A DNA stretch of 11,804 bases from Lachnospiraceae bacterium UBA3692. Its GTDB lineage: Bacteria > Bacillota > Clostridia > Lachnospirales > Lachnospiraceae. This document shows positions 5,217 to 11,804 of the stretch, piece after piece. Within the stretch, counting starts at the first letter, position 1, and each line of letters starts with the position of its first letter. The translations under genes and the position numbers were made by a program. Location: the NCBI GenBank assembly GCA_002372815.1, contig DFIR01000092.1:96554-108357 (forward strand), read 5' to 3'. Under the pieces are notes generated by a model that did not search any database, was not told the origin of the DNA, and saw only the letters and a program-made list of their open reading frames with translations.

Positions 5217-6181
5217 ACGCGCTGAACAATATCATCATCGACGGCATGGCCTTCACGCTGCCCCTCTTCATCATGGCGATCGGCGGCATCTACAGTGAGC
5301 GCAGCGGCATCACGAACCTCGCGCTCGAGGGACTCTCCGGCATGGGCGCTTTCGCCGGCGCGCTGGCAGCCTACTGCCTGACGCTGCAGTTCGGCGCGAC
5401 GTCCCAGGTGCCCTATTACATGAGCTTCCTGTTCGCGATCCTCGGCGGCGCCCTGTACGCGCTGCTGCACGCCCTGATCTGCATCCGCTGCAAGGCCAAC
5501 CAGGTCATCAGCGGCGTCGTCATCAACATTCTGGCGGAGGCGCTCACGATCTTCCTCGTCAAGACGATCAACCGCAGCGTCTTCGGCAGGCCCAGCGACA
5601 AGATCGACCTCGGCGCCTCGATCCGGTTCACGGTGCCCGGGATCTCGAAGATCCCGGTGATCGGCGCTTTCTTCACGAAGGTCTATCCCTTCGAGGTCAT
5701 CATCATCATCACGGCCGTCATCGTGTGGTACCTGCTCTACAAGACGCCTCTCGGCATGCATATCCGCGCCTGCGGCGACAACCCGCACGCGGTGGACGCG
5801 GCCGGCATGGACGTCGCGAAGATCCGCTATTTCGCCGTCATGATGTCCGGCGCGCTGTCCGGCATCGCCGGCATGGCCTTCGCCTACTCCATCTCCGCGA
5901 AGTTCGCCTCCAGCTTCTTCGTGGGATACGGCTACCTGTCGATCGCGGCGCTGATCTTCGGCAACTGGTCGATCCTGCCGACCCTCGGGGCCTGCGTGAT
6001 CTTCGGATTCGCGAGGAGCGCGGGATACCAGCTGGTGCAGCACCTGGGACTGCCTTCCAGCTATCAGGACCTGGTCATGATCCTGCCTTACGTGCTCACG
6101 CTGTTCCTGCTGATCTTCCTGTCGAAGCACACGCGCTCGCCGCGGGCACTGGGCGAAGTGTACGACAAGTCCAAACGCTGA
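5213..6181 (+). CDS. nupQ: ABC transporter permease, second subunit
   Basis: The 322-residue hydrophobic protein is the shorter permease partner of the BMP-type transporter. It begins with a membrane helix and then has the hallmark 'GGIYSERSGITNLALEG' (24-40), 'KANQVISGVVINILA' (94-108) and the cytoplasmic coupling loop 'PLGMHIRACGDNPHAV' (179-194), which should contact the ATPase. The last membrane helix is followed by a basic tail. GGAGGGAAG about 8 nt upstream of ATG 5213 serves as ribosome site, and the start overlaps the nupP stop by 4 bp. It closes the operon. No hairpin is seen in the 33-nt gap to the peptidase gene, so read-through into it is possible. Confidence 0.92.
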   Translation: MNALNNIIIDGMAFTLPLFIMAIGGIYSERSGITNLALEGLSGMGAFAGALAAYCLTLQFGATSQVPYYMSFLFAILGGALYALLHALICIRCKANQVISGVVINILAEALTIFLVKTINRSVFGRPSDKIDLGASIRFTVPGISKIPVIGAFFTKVYPFEVIIIITAVIVWYLLYKTPLGMHIRACGDNPHAVDAAGMDVAKIRYFAVMMSGALSGIAGMAFAYSISAKFASSFFVGYGYLSIAALIFGNWSILPTLGACVIFGFARSAGYQLVQHLGLPSSYQDLVMILPYVLTLFLLIFLSKHTRSPRALGEVYDKSKR

Positions 6182-6214
6182 CACGACTTCTGACTTCCAC
6201 TGCTAAGGAGCTAC

Positions 6215-9187
6215 ATGGATACAACAAAGACATCTACTGCTGCAGACTTCCGCTTTCCCGCCTCCTATGAACTCATAGAGAGCCGGGAACTGCCGGACCT
6301 GCAGCTGACAGGACACCTGCTGCGGCACAGGCAGACCGGCGCGAGAGTGCTGGTGATGCCCTGCGGGGACCCGAACAAGGTCTTCAGCATCGGCTTCCGC
6401 ACGCCGCCGGCGGACTCCACGGGCGTCGCGCACATCATCGAGCACACCGTGCTGTGCGGCTCGGAACGTTTTCCCCTGCGTGACCCCTTCAAGCTGCTGG
6501 TCAAGGGGTCCCTCAAGACCTTCCTGAACGCGATGACCTATCCGGACAGGACCGTCTACCCGGTCGCGAGCTGCAATGACCAGGACTTCCGCAATCTCAT
6601 GCACGTCTACCTGGACGCGGTGTTCTATCCCAACATCTACAGGGAGCAGAACATCTTCCGCCAGGAGGGCTGGCACTACGAGATCGCCCCTGACACCGGC
6701 GCGCTCACCGTCAACGGCGTCGTCTACAACGAGATGAAGGGCGCCCTTTCGTCGCCCGATGACGTGCTCGGCCGCGAGATCTTCGCGACGCTGTTCCCGC
6801 ACACGCCGTATGCCGTGGAGTCCGGCGGGGACCCGGAAGTCATTCCGGACCTGACCTATGAGGCCTATCTGGACTTCCACCGCAGGTACTATCACCCGTC
6901 GAACAGCTTCATCGTGCTCTACGGCGACATGGACGTGGAGGAGCGCCTGCAGTTCATGGACAGCGAATATCTGTCCCGCTTCGACCGGCTCCAGATCGAT
7001 TCGACGATCCCTGTGGAGCCCCCGTTCAAGGAGATGGCGGTCGCGGAGCGGCGCTATTCGATCCTTGAGGACGAGGACGAGAAGGGCAAGAGCTATCTGG
7101 CCCTGAACATCTGCCTGGGCCAGGATACCCTGGATGAGAAAACAGCCGTCGCACTCCAAATCCTCGAGTACGTGCTGGGAGGCGCGGAAGGCGCGCCTCT
7201 CAAGAAGGCGCTGCGCGAGCGCGGGATCGGCGAGGATGTGATCACCTCCTTCGACACGTCCCTGCGTCAGCCGGTCTTCTCCGTCGTATCCCAGAACACG
7301 GATCCGGAGAGGAAAGAGGAGTTCCTGGAAGTCATCCGCAGCGTGCTCACGGAAGCGGCGGACCGGGGTCTGGACCGCGGCGCGATCGCTGCCGGCATCT
7401 CTTATTACGAATTCCGCTTCCGCGAAGCCAACTACGGGACGACCCCGAAGGGACTGATCTACGGACTGGCGGCGCTGGAGACCTGGCTCTATCACGAGGA
7501 GGATCCCTGGAGGGGCCTCAACATCGTCCGCTATTACAGCGAGCTGCGCGAAGACGCGGAGAACGGTTATTTCGAGGAGCTGATCCGGAAATATCTGCTG
7601 GATGTGCCGCACAGCAGCCTGTTGGTGCTGCGCCCGGAGAAGGGCCTCGCGGACCGCAAGGACGCGGAGCTGCGCGCCAGGCTCGACAGGATCGCCGCCT
7701 CCTTCACGGAGGAGGATCTCGCAAGGATCCGGGACGAAGAGGCGGCACTTAGAAAGTGGCAGGGGACGCCGGATTCACCGGAAGCCATCGCGTCGATCCC
7801 CAGCCTGAAGCGGTCGCAGCTGAAGCGGGAGGCCCAGTATCCGGTCAACAGACTCTGCGAGGAGAACGGCGTGCGCGTCCTGGCGCACGAGATCTTCACG
7901 AACGGGATCATCTACCTGCGGTTCCTCTTCAATATGGAATCCCTTCCGGAGAGACTCTACCGGTATGTGCCGATCCTCCGCACCCTGCTTGGGGCGCTGG
8001 ACACGGAGGCGTACTCCTACGAGAAGCTGGACCAGGAGGTCCATATCCGCACCGGCGGCATCTCCGCGGGGACGGACACGATGGTCAATCCGGTGTGGAA
8101 GAGGGGATATACCTCTGCTTTTATCCTGTCTGTGAAGGCTTTCTCCGGAAATCTGGAGGATATGCTGCAGCTGGTGCAGGAGATCGCGCTGCGGACCAGG
8201 TTCACTGACGCCGTGCGCATCTGCGAAGTCCTCGAGGAGGAGCGCGCCGGCCAGAGATACATGTTCATGTCCGCCGGCCACAATACAGCCGCGATCAAGG
8301 CACTCAGCTCCTTCCGGGAGGAGACGGTCCTGTCCGACCTCCTGACCGGCCAGAAGGCCTACAAGGATCTGGACGAACTGTGCGGACGCATCCTGTCGGA
8401 GGACACGGAAGTCCGCGAACCGGCTCTGCGGGAACTCTCGGCGGGACTGGAGGAGACGTGCCGCTGCCTGTTCCGCGCGGAGAACCTGCTCACCGACTGC
8501 ACGGCATCCAGTGAGGATCTGGCCCGCGTGATGGCTGCGATGCCGGCGTGGACCGGCGCGCTGCACACGGAAGAGGTGGAGACAGGCCTGTTCCGCCCGT
8601 CGGTGACAGGAAAGAGAGAAGCTTTCATCACGCCCGGACAGGTCCAGTACGTCTGCAGGGCGGGCAGCTTCGAGAGTCCGGACCGCCCTTACACGGGCGC
8701 CCTCCGGGTCCTGCGCGTGCACCTGGGATACAATTATCTCTGGCCCCAGATCCGCGAGAAGGGCGGCGCCTACGGCTGCATGAGCGGCTTCGGCAAGACC
8801 GGCACAGCCTACATGGTGTCCTACCGCGACCCGCACCTGCGCAGGACGGTGGAGACATTTGAGAATGCGGGCGACTTCATCCGCCGCACGCAGCTGGACG
8901 AGGAGGAACTGACCCGCCTGATCATCGGCGCCGTATCCGACCTCGACCAGCCGATGACCCCTTCCCTGCTCGGCACCTATTCCATGTACGCGTGGCTGCG
9001 CGGCGAATCGGCGGAGAGCATCCAGAAGGAGCGGGACGAGATCCTCGACTGCACCGAAGAGGATATCCGGCGCCTCGGCGATTATCTCGACGCGGCGATG
9101 GAGACGGGCGCCTGCAGCGTCGTCGGCGCGGAGGCGAAGATCCGGGAATACAGCGGGATGTTCGACAGCATCGAGAAGCTGTTCTGA
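6215..9187 (+). CDS. M16C-family zinc metallopeptidase (PreP-like, insulinase superfamily)
   Basis: The 990-residue protein has the size and layout of presequence-protease-like M16C enzymes, which degrade short unstructured peptides inside a closed two-half chamber. The inverted zinc motif is HIIEH (73-77): His73 and His77 bind zinc and Glu76 is the base. The third zinc ligand is probably Glu173 in 'VVYNEMKG'. The inactive C-terminal half keeps the superfamily motif 'EKGGAYG' (848-854), whose Arg/Tyr region binds substrate in relatives. A central linker of the M16C type joins the halves. No signal peptide is present, so it should act in the cytoplasm, perhaps clearing peptides left by other proteases. 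ATG 6215 is preceded by AAGGAG at 5-nt spacing. It lies 30 bp upstream of era and is likely co-transcribed with it. I assign no gene symbol because bacterial members lack a settled one. Confidence 0.92.
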   Translation: MDTTKTSTAADFRFPASYELIESRELPDLQLTGHLLRHRQTGARVLVMPCGDPNKVFSIGFRTPPADSTGVAHIIEHTVLCGSERFPLRDPFKLLVKGSLKTFLNAMTYPDRTVYPVASCNDQDFRNLMHVYLDAVFYPNIYREQNIFRQEGWHYEIAPDTGALTVNGVVYNEMKGALSSPDDVLGREIFATLFPHTPYAVESGGDPEVIPDLTYEAYLDFHRRYYHPSNSFIVLYGDMDVEERLQFMDSEYLSRFDRLQIDSTIPVEPPFKEMAVAERRYSILEDEDEKGKSYLALNICLGQDTLDEKTAVALQILEYVLGGAEGAPLKKALRERGIGEDVITSFDTSLRQPVFSVVSQNTDPERKEEFLEVIRSVLTEAADRGLDRGAIAAGISYYEFRFREANYGTTPKGLIYGLAALETWLYHEEDPWRGLNIVRYYSELREDAENGYFEELIRKYLLDVPHSSLLVLRPEKGLADRKDAELRARLDRIAASFTEEDLARIRDEEAALRKWQGTPDSPEAIASIPSLKRSQLKREAQYPVNRLCEENGVRVLAHEIFTNGIIYLRFLFNMESLPERLYRYVPILRTLLGALDTEAYSYEKLDQEVHIRTGGISAGTDTMVNPVWKRGYTSAFILSVKAFSGNLEDMLQLVQEIALRTRFTDAVRICEVLEEERAGQRYMFMSAGHNTAAIKALSSFREETVLSDLLTGQKAYKDLDELCGRILSEDTEVREPALRELSAGLEETCRCLFRAENLLTDCTASSEDLARVMAAMPAWTGALHTEEVETGLFRPSVTGKREAFITPGQVQYVCRAGSFESPDRPYTGALRVLRVHLGYNYLWPQIREKGGAYGCMSGFGKTGTAYMVSYRDPHLRRTVETFENAGDFIRRTQLDEEELTRLIIGAVSDLDQPMTPSLLGTYSMYAWLRGESAESIQKERDEILDCTEEDIRRLGDYLDAAMETGACSVVGAEAKIREYSGMFDSIEKLF

Positions 9188-9217
9188 CAAGTCACAAATA
9201 ATCAGGAGAGAACATAG

Positions 9218-10156
9218 GTGGAGAATCAGAAGACAGAGACAGCCGGCAAGGCGGGATTCGTGACGATCATCGGACGCCCCAACGTCGGCAAATCCACATT
9301 GATGAACCGGATGATCGGGCAGAAGATCGCCATCACCTCCTACAAGCCGCAGACGACGCGGACAAGGATCCGCACCGTCTACACGGATGAGAGAGGCCAG
9401 ATCGTCTTCCTCGACACGCCCGGCATCCATAAAGCGGCCAACCGGCTCGGCGAGTACATGTACAAGGCTGCGCTGGGCACCCTGAACGAAGTGGACCTGA
9501 TCCTGTGGCTCATCGAGCCGCGGGAGAAGCGCACGGAGATGGAGGCGGAGATCGCCGCCATGCTCAGGGAGGTGAAGACGCCGGTCCTGCTCGTCGTCAA
9601 CAAGACCGACACGGTCAAGAAGGAGGAGATCCTCCCGGTCATCGCCGCCTACACGGAGGACGAGGGAAACCGTTACGCGGAAGTGCTGCCCGTCAGCGCG
9701 CGCACCGGGGAGGGCGTGGATGCCCTCATGGACTGCATCTACCGGTTACTGCCGGAAGGCGCGCCCTTCTATGACGCGGACACCGTGACGACGGAGACGG
9801 AGCGGGAGATCGCCGCGGAGATGATCCGCGAGAAGGCCCTGCGCCTCCTCCAGGAGGAGGTCCCCCACGGCATCGCGGTCACCATCGAGCAGTTCCGTTA
9901 CCGCAAACGCGGCAACGGGCGGGAGATCTGCGACATCGAAGCGTCCGTCATCTGCGAGAAAAATTCCCACAAGGGGATCATCATCGGGAAGGGCGGCGAG
10001 ATGCTCCGGAAGATCGGGATGGCTGCCAGACAGGACATCGAGGAGATGCTGCAGGTCCAGGTGAACCTGAAGCTGTTCGTGAAGGTCCGCAAGGACTGGA
10101 AGGACAACGACCTGCAGATGAAGAGTTTCGGCTACGATATAAAGGAGCTTCGTTGA
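9218..10156 (+). CDS. era: GTPase Era
   Basis: Era binds the 3' end of 16S rRNA and acts in 30S subunit assembly. The 312-residue product has all G motifs: G1 GRPNVGKS (19-26), G2 Thr46/Thr47, G3 DTPG (66-69), G4 NKTD (128-131) and G5 SAR (160-162). The C-terminal KH domain contains 'GIIIGKGGEMLRKIG' (253-267), the RNA-binding loop. The start is GTG 9218, with AGGAGAG at 9204-9210; no in-frame ATG lies between it and the G1 motif, so GTG is secure. Length is typical. It sits between the peptidase and recO, and its stop overlaps the recO start, so the two are probably translationally coupled. The era-recO pair is common in Firmicutes. Confidence 0.97.
   Translation: MENQKTETAGKAGFVTIIGRPNVGKSTLMNRMIGQKIAITSYKPQTTRTRIRTVYTDERGQIVFLDTPGIHKAANRLGEYMYKAALGTLNEVDLILWLIEPREKRTEMEAEIAAMLREVKTPVLLVVNKTDTVKKEEILPVIAAYTEDEGNRYAEVLPVSARTGEGVDALMDCIYRLLPEGAPFYDADTVTTETEREIAAEMIREKALRLLQEEVPHGIAVTIEQFRYRKRGNGREICDIEASVICEKNSHKGIIIGKGGEMLRKIGMAARQDIEEMLQVQVNLKLFVKVRKDWKDNDLQMKSFGYDIKELR
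10141..10147 (+). promoter_or_regulatory. Ribosome binding site supporting a TTG start for recO
   Basis: AAAGGAG lies 5 nt before TTG 10153, inside the last codons of era. The TTG overlaps the era stop as TTGA. The alternative ATG at 10198 would remove 15 residues, including the first beta strand of the RecO OB fold (IEVTGMVL), and lacks a ribosome site. Confidence 0.75.
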
Positions 10157-10821
10157 GCGGAGGCAGTCCGGGAAGTCAGATCGAAGTGACAGGCATGGTC
10201 CTGCGCAGCGCGCCGGCCGGGGAGTACGACCGGCGTGTCGTGCTGCTCACGAGGGAACTGGGAAGGGTCAGCGCTTTTGCCAAAGGCGCGAGACGGCCCG
10301 GGAGCACCCTGATGGCGGCGGCCGCCCCGTTCGCGTTCGGCAGATTCACCATCGCGGAGGGGAGGAGCTCCAACCGCCTCTACGGCGCGAAGATCGAGTC
10401 TTTCTTCGAGAGCTTCCGGGAGAATGTGCAGGGGGCGTGCTACGGCTCCTATTTCCTGGAAGTCTCCGAGTACGTGACCAGGGAGGGACAGGACGGTTCG
10501 CCCCAGCTCCTGCTCCTGTACCAGGCGCTCAGGGCTCTGGAGAACCCGAAACTGTCGGACCGGCTCACTCGGTGCATCTTCGAATTGCGGACCGTGATCC
10601 TGCAGGGGGAGTATCCCGGCCTGCCGGAGGGCAGGGAGCTGTCCCCGGCGGCGCTGCGCGCACTGCAGCACATCGAGACCTCCCCGAGCAAGGGGCTCTT
10701 CGGCATCGCCGTGAACGAGGAGGCGCTGCGGCAGCTGGAGGCGTGGTCCGGCGAAGTCTGCGCGAGATCCCTGGACCACTCGTTCGCGAGCCTGGAGATC
10801 CTGTCGCTGCTCGCGCAGTGA
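10153..10821 (+). CDS. recO: DNA repair protein RecO, form without a zinc finger
   Basis: RecO helps load RecA on SSB-coated single-stranded DNA in the RecFOR pathway and anneals strands. The N-terminal OB fold is clear: 'VTGMVLRSAPAGEYDRRVVLLTRELG' type sequence (residues 12-37) and 'SAFAKGARRP' (40-49). The helical part includes 'YGSYFLEVSEYVT' (97-109) and 'RCIFELRTVILQGEYP' (140-155). In most RecO proteins a CxxC...CxxC zinc module follows at that point; here residue 155 runs within a few residues into 'ELSPAALRALQHI' (162-174), with no CxxC anywhere. At 222 residues it is shorter than the usual 240-250. No frameshift is evident and the C-terminal helices are intact, so this looks like a natural finger-less variant. 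It is coupled to era by the TTGA overlap. Confidence 0.88.
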   Translation: MSGGSPGSQIEVTGMVLRSAPAGEYDRRVVLLTRELGRVSAFAKGARRPGSTLMAAAAPFAFGRFTIAEGRSSNRLYGAKIESFFESFRENVQGACYGSYFLEVSEYVTREGQDGSPQLLLLYQALRALENPKLSDRLTRCIFELRTVILQGEYPGLPEGRELSPAALRALQHIETSPSKGLFGIAVNEEALRQLEAWSGEVCARSLDHSFASLEILSLLAQ

Positions 10822-10853
10822 GAACATCAGGACGGTATTGATACTGCAGGTTT

Positions 10854-10885
10854 TACGCGCCGCTGTTGAAAAATGGCGGCGCGTA
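10854..10885. terminator. GC-rich dyad after recO, possible terminator of the era-recO unit
   Basis: TACGCGCCGC (10854-10863) and GCGGCGCGTA (10876-10885) are perfect 10-bp inverted repeats around a 12-nt loop, 32 nt after the recO stop. On the + strand only CTTTAT follows, so the T-tract is weak. The loop holds the -35 box of the glyS promoter, so the dyad may instead be, or also be, an operator. Confidence 0.55.
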
Positions 10886-10894
10886 CTTTATAAT
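10866..10894 (+). promoter_or_regulatory. Near-consensus promoter of glyS
   Basis: TTGAAA (10866-10871) is separated by exactly 17 nt from TATAAT (10889-10894). This is the best sigma-70-type promoter in the window. Transcription should start near 10901 and give a leader of about 80 nt before the glyS ATG. The -35 box lies in the loop of the 10854-10885 dyad and the right arm of the dyad fills the spacer. Confidence 0.8.
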
Positions 10895-10908
10895 ACATGT
10901 TCAGTGTA

Positions 10909-10960
10909 TCCGGAAGGACATCATCCTCCGGGAGGACGGCAATAAAAGCTATTATTTTAT
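10909..10960 (+). promoter_or_regulatory. glyS leader with mutually exclusive small hairpins
   Basis: In the expected glyS leader, TCCGG-A-AGGA (10909-10918, one bulged A) can pair with TCCTCCGGG (10924-10932). The same TCCTC (10924-10928) can instead pair with GAGGA (10932-10936). A weak AT-rich hairpin ATAAAA/TTTTAT (10942-10947, 10955-10960) follows just before the ribosome site. No T-box (no AGGGTGGNACCGCG-like box) and no glycine riboswitch consensus is present. A regulatory switch is speculation. Confidence 0.25.
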
Positions 10961-10981
10961 AGAGAAGGAGCGTCACGCACA

Positions 10982-11804
10982 ATGGAAAAAACAATGGACA
11001 AAATCGTCGCCCTGGCAAACGCCAGAGGCTTCATCTATCCCGGTTCCCAGATCTACGGCGGTCTGGCCAATACCTGGGACTACGGCAACCTGGGCGTGGA
11101 GCTCAAGAACAACGTCAAGAAGGCGTGGTGGCAGAAGTTCGTGCAGGAGAGCCCGGAGAACGTGGGCGTTGACTGCGCGATCCTGATGAACCCCCGCACC
11201 TGGGTGGCCAGCGGCCATCTGAAGAGCTTCTCCGACCCGCTCATGGACTGCAAGAGCTGCGGTGAGCGCTTCCGCGCCGACAAGCTGATCGAGGACTATG
11301 CCGCGGAGCATGACATGACCCTCGACGGCAGCGTCGACGGCTGGACCAACGACGAGATGATGAGCTTCATCAACAAGTTCGAGGTCCCCTGCCCCAGCTG
11401 CGGCAAGCACCGCTGGACGGACATCCGCCAGTTCAACCTGATGTTCAAGACCTTCCAGGGCGTCACCGAGGATTCCAGCGCCACGGTCTACCTGCGCCCG
11501 GAGACGGCCCAGGGCATCTTCGTCAACTTCAAGAACGTGCAGAGAACGTCCCGCAAGAAGATCCCCTTCGGCATCTGCCAGATCGGCAAGTCCTTCCGCA
11601 ATGAGATCACGCCCGGCAACTTCACCTTCCGCACGAGAGAGTTCGAGCAGATGGAGATGGAGTTCTTCTGTGAGCCCGATACGGACCTCGAGTGGTTCGC
11701 CTACTGGAAGGATTTCTGCTGGAACTGGCTGATGACCCTCGGCCTGAAGCCGGAAGAGACCCGCATGCGCGACCACGACAAGGAGGAGCTGTCCTTCTAC
11801 TCCA
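10982..11804 (+). CDS. glyS: Glycyl-tRNA synthetase, single-chain alpha2 type (partial, 3' end outside window)
   Basis: The frame from ATG 10982 is open to the window edge, giving 274 residues of an enzyme normally about 460 long. It charges tRNA-Gly with glycine in the cytoplasm. The start of the class II fold is clear: 'RGFIYPGSQIYGGLANTWDYG' type sequence (about 15-35) and 'NPRTWVASGHLKSFSDPL' (about 71-88). An insert follows with two CxxCG pairs ('DCKSCG' and 'PCPSCG'), a likely zinc site. Then come 'YLRPETAQGIFVNF' and motif 2 'GKSFRNEITP' with 'RTREFEQMEMEFF', the ATP and glycine pocket. This is the eukaryote-like homodimeric form, not the alpha2beta2 GlyQ/GlyS form. AGAAGGAG (10963-10970) lies 11 nt before the ATG, slightly long; ATG 10994 is in frame but too far from it. 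It has its own promoter behind recO. Confidence 0.96.
   Translation, partial: MEKTMDKIVALANARGFIYPGSQIYGGLANTWDYGNLGVELKNNVKKAWWQKFVQESPENVGVDCAILMNPRTWVASGHLKSFSDPLMDCKSCGERFRADKLIEDYAAEHDMTLDGSVDGWTNDEMMSFINKFEVPCPSCGKHRWTDIRQFNLMFKTFQGVTEDSSATVYLRPETAQGIFVNFKNVQRTSRKKIPFGICQIGKSFRNEITPGNFTFRTREFEQMEMEFFCEPDTDLEWFAYWKDFCWNWLMTLGLKPEETRMRDHDKEELSFYS

Noticed and set aside
7775..9430. 551-residue open frame on the - strand spanning the peptidase and era
   Set aside because: It runs across the junction of two well-supported + strand genes and has shadow-type composition, so it is not a gene.
10822..10981. T-box or glycine riboswitch upstream of glyS
   Set aside because: No T-box consensus, specifier-loop architecture or glycine aptamer core is visible, and the leader after the promoter is only about 80 nt.
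10973..11776. 267-residue open frame on the - strand at the right edge
   Set aside because: It is antisense to glyS, whose motif 2 and zinc cysteines are clear in the + strand frame.
1..11804. CRISPR array, insertion sequence, phage genes or a new defence system
   Set aside because: No repeat-spacer series, transposase, integrase or phage protein is found on either strand; apart from the hicB remnant the genes are housekeeping or transport.

Overview
The window is GC-rich chromosomal DNA, roughly 60 % G+C by eye, with strong C/G preference at third codon positions. It most likely comes from an anaerobic Clostridia-type Firmicute, with Lachnospiraceae-like the best guess. The reasons are strong AGGAGG-type ribosome binding sites, GTG and TTG starts, the order M16C protease - era - recO - single-chain glyS, and a nucleoside-type BMP transporter operon. 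The taxon is inferred from gene order and protein style, not from a search. Almost every protein gene is on the + strand; the exception in orientation is the tmRNA gene.

Region by region: 1-210 is the 3' end of a FAD-dependent dehydrogenase gene, followed by a long inverted repeat (221-267). Positions 281-520 hold an AT-richer, 5'-truncated remnant of a HicB-family antitoxin gene, ended by an intrinsic terminator (529-561). An AT-rich spacer without a gene (about 559-692) leads to ssrA, the tmRNA gene, on the - strand (733-1079). ssrA has its own promoter (1091-1119) and terminator (693-731). Diverging from ssrA, 1220-6181 is a complete ABC uptake operon: a BMP-family lipoprotein, a double-domain ATPase and two permeases. 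Hairpins after the first gene probably set the binding protein apart in expression, and the last three genes are joined by 4-bp ATGA overlaps. It probably imports nucleosides.

Positions 6215-10821 form a second tight + strand cluster: a large M16C zinc metallopeptidase (PreP-like), the ribosome-assembly GTPase Era (GTG start) and a RecO-like recombination protein (TTG start overlapping the era stop). A GC-rich dyad follows recO. It overlaps a near-consensus promoter (10866-10894) that drives glyS, the single-chain glycyl-tRNA synthetase, which runs off the right edge at 11804.

No new defence, mobile or biosynthetic system was found; most of this is housekeeping DNA. The places worth a second look are: the hicB remnant and AT-rich scar downstream of the tmRNA 3' end (a common integration site in bacteria); the tmRNA details (no encoded CCA, short 9-codon tag); the promoter nested in the recO/glyS dyad; the degenerate half-site of the transporter ATPase; a RecO without its zinc finger; and several small repeats around the transporter genes.
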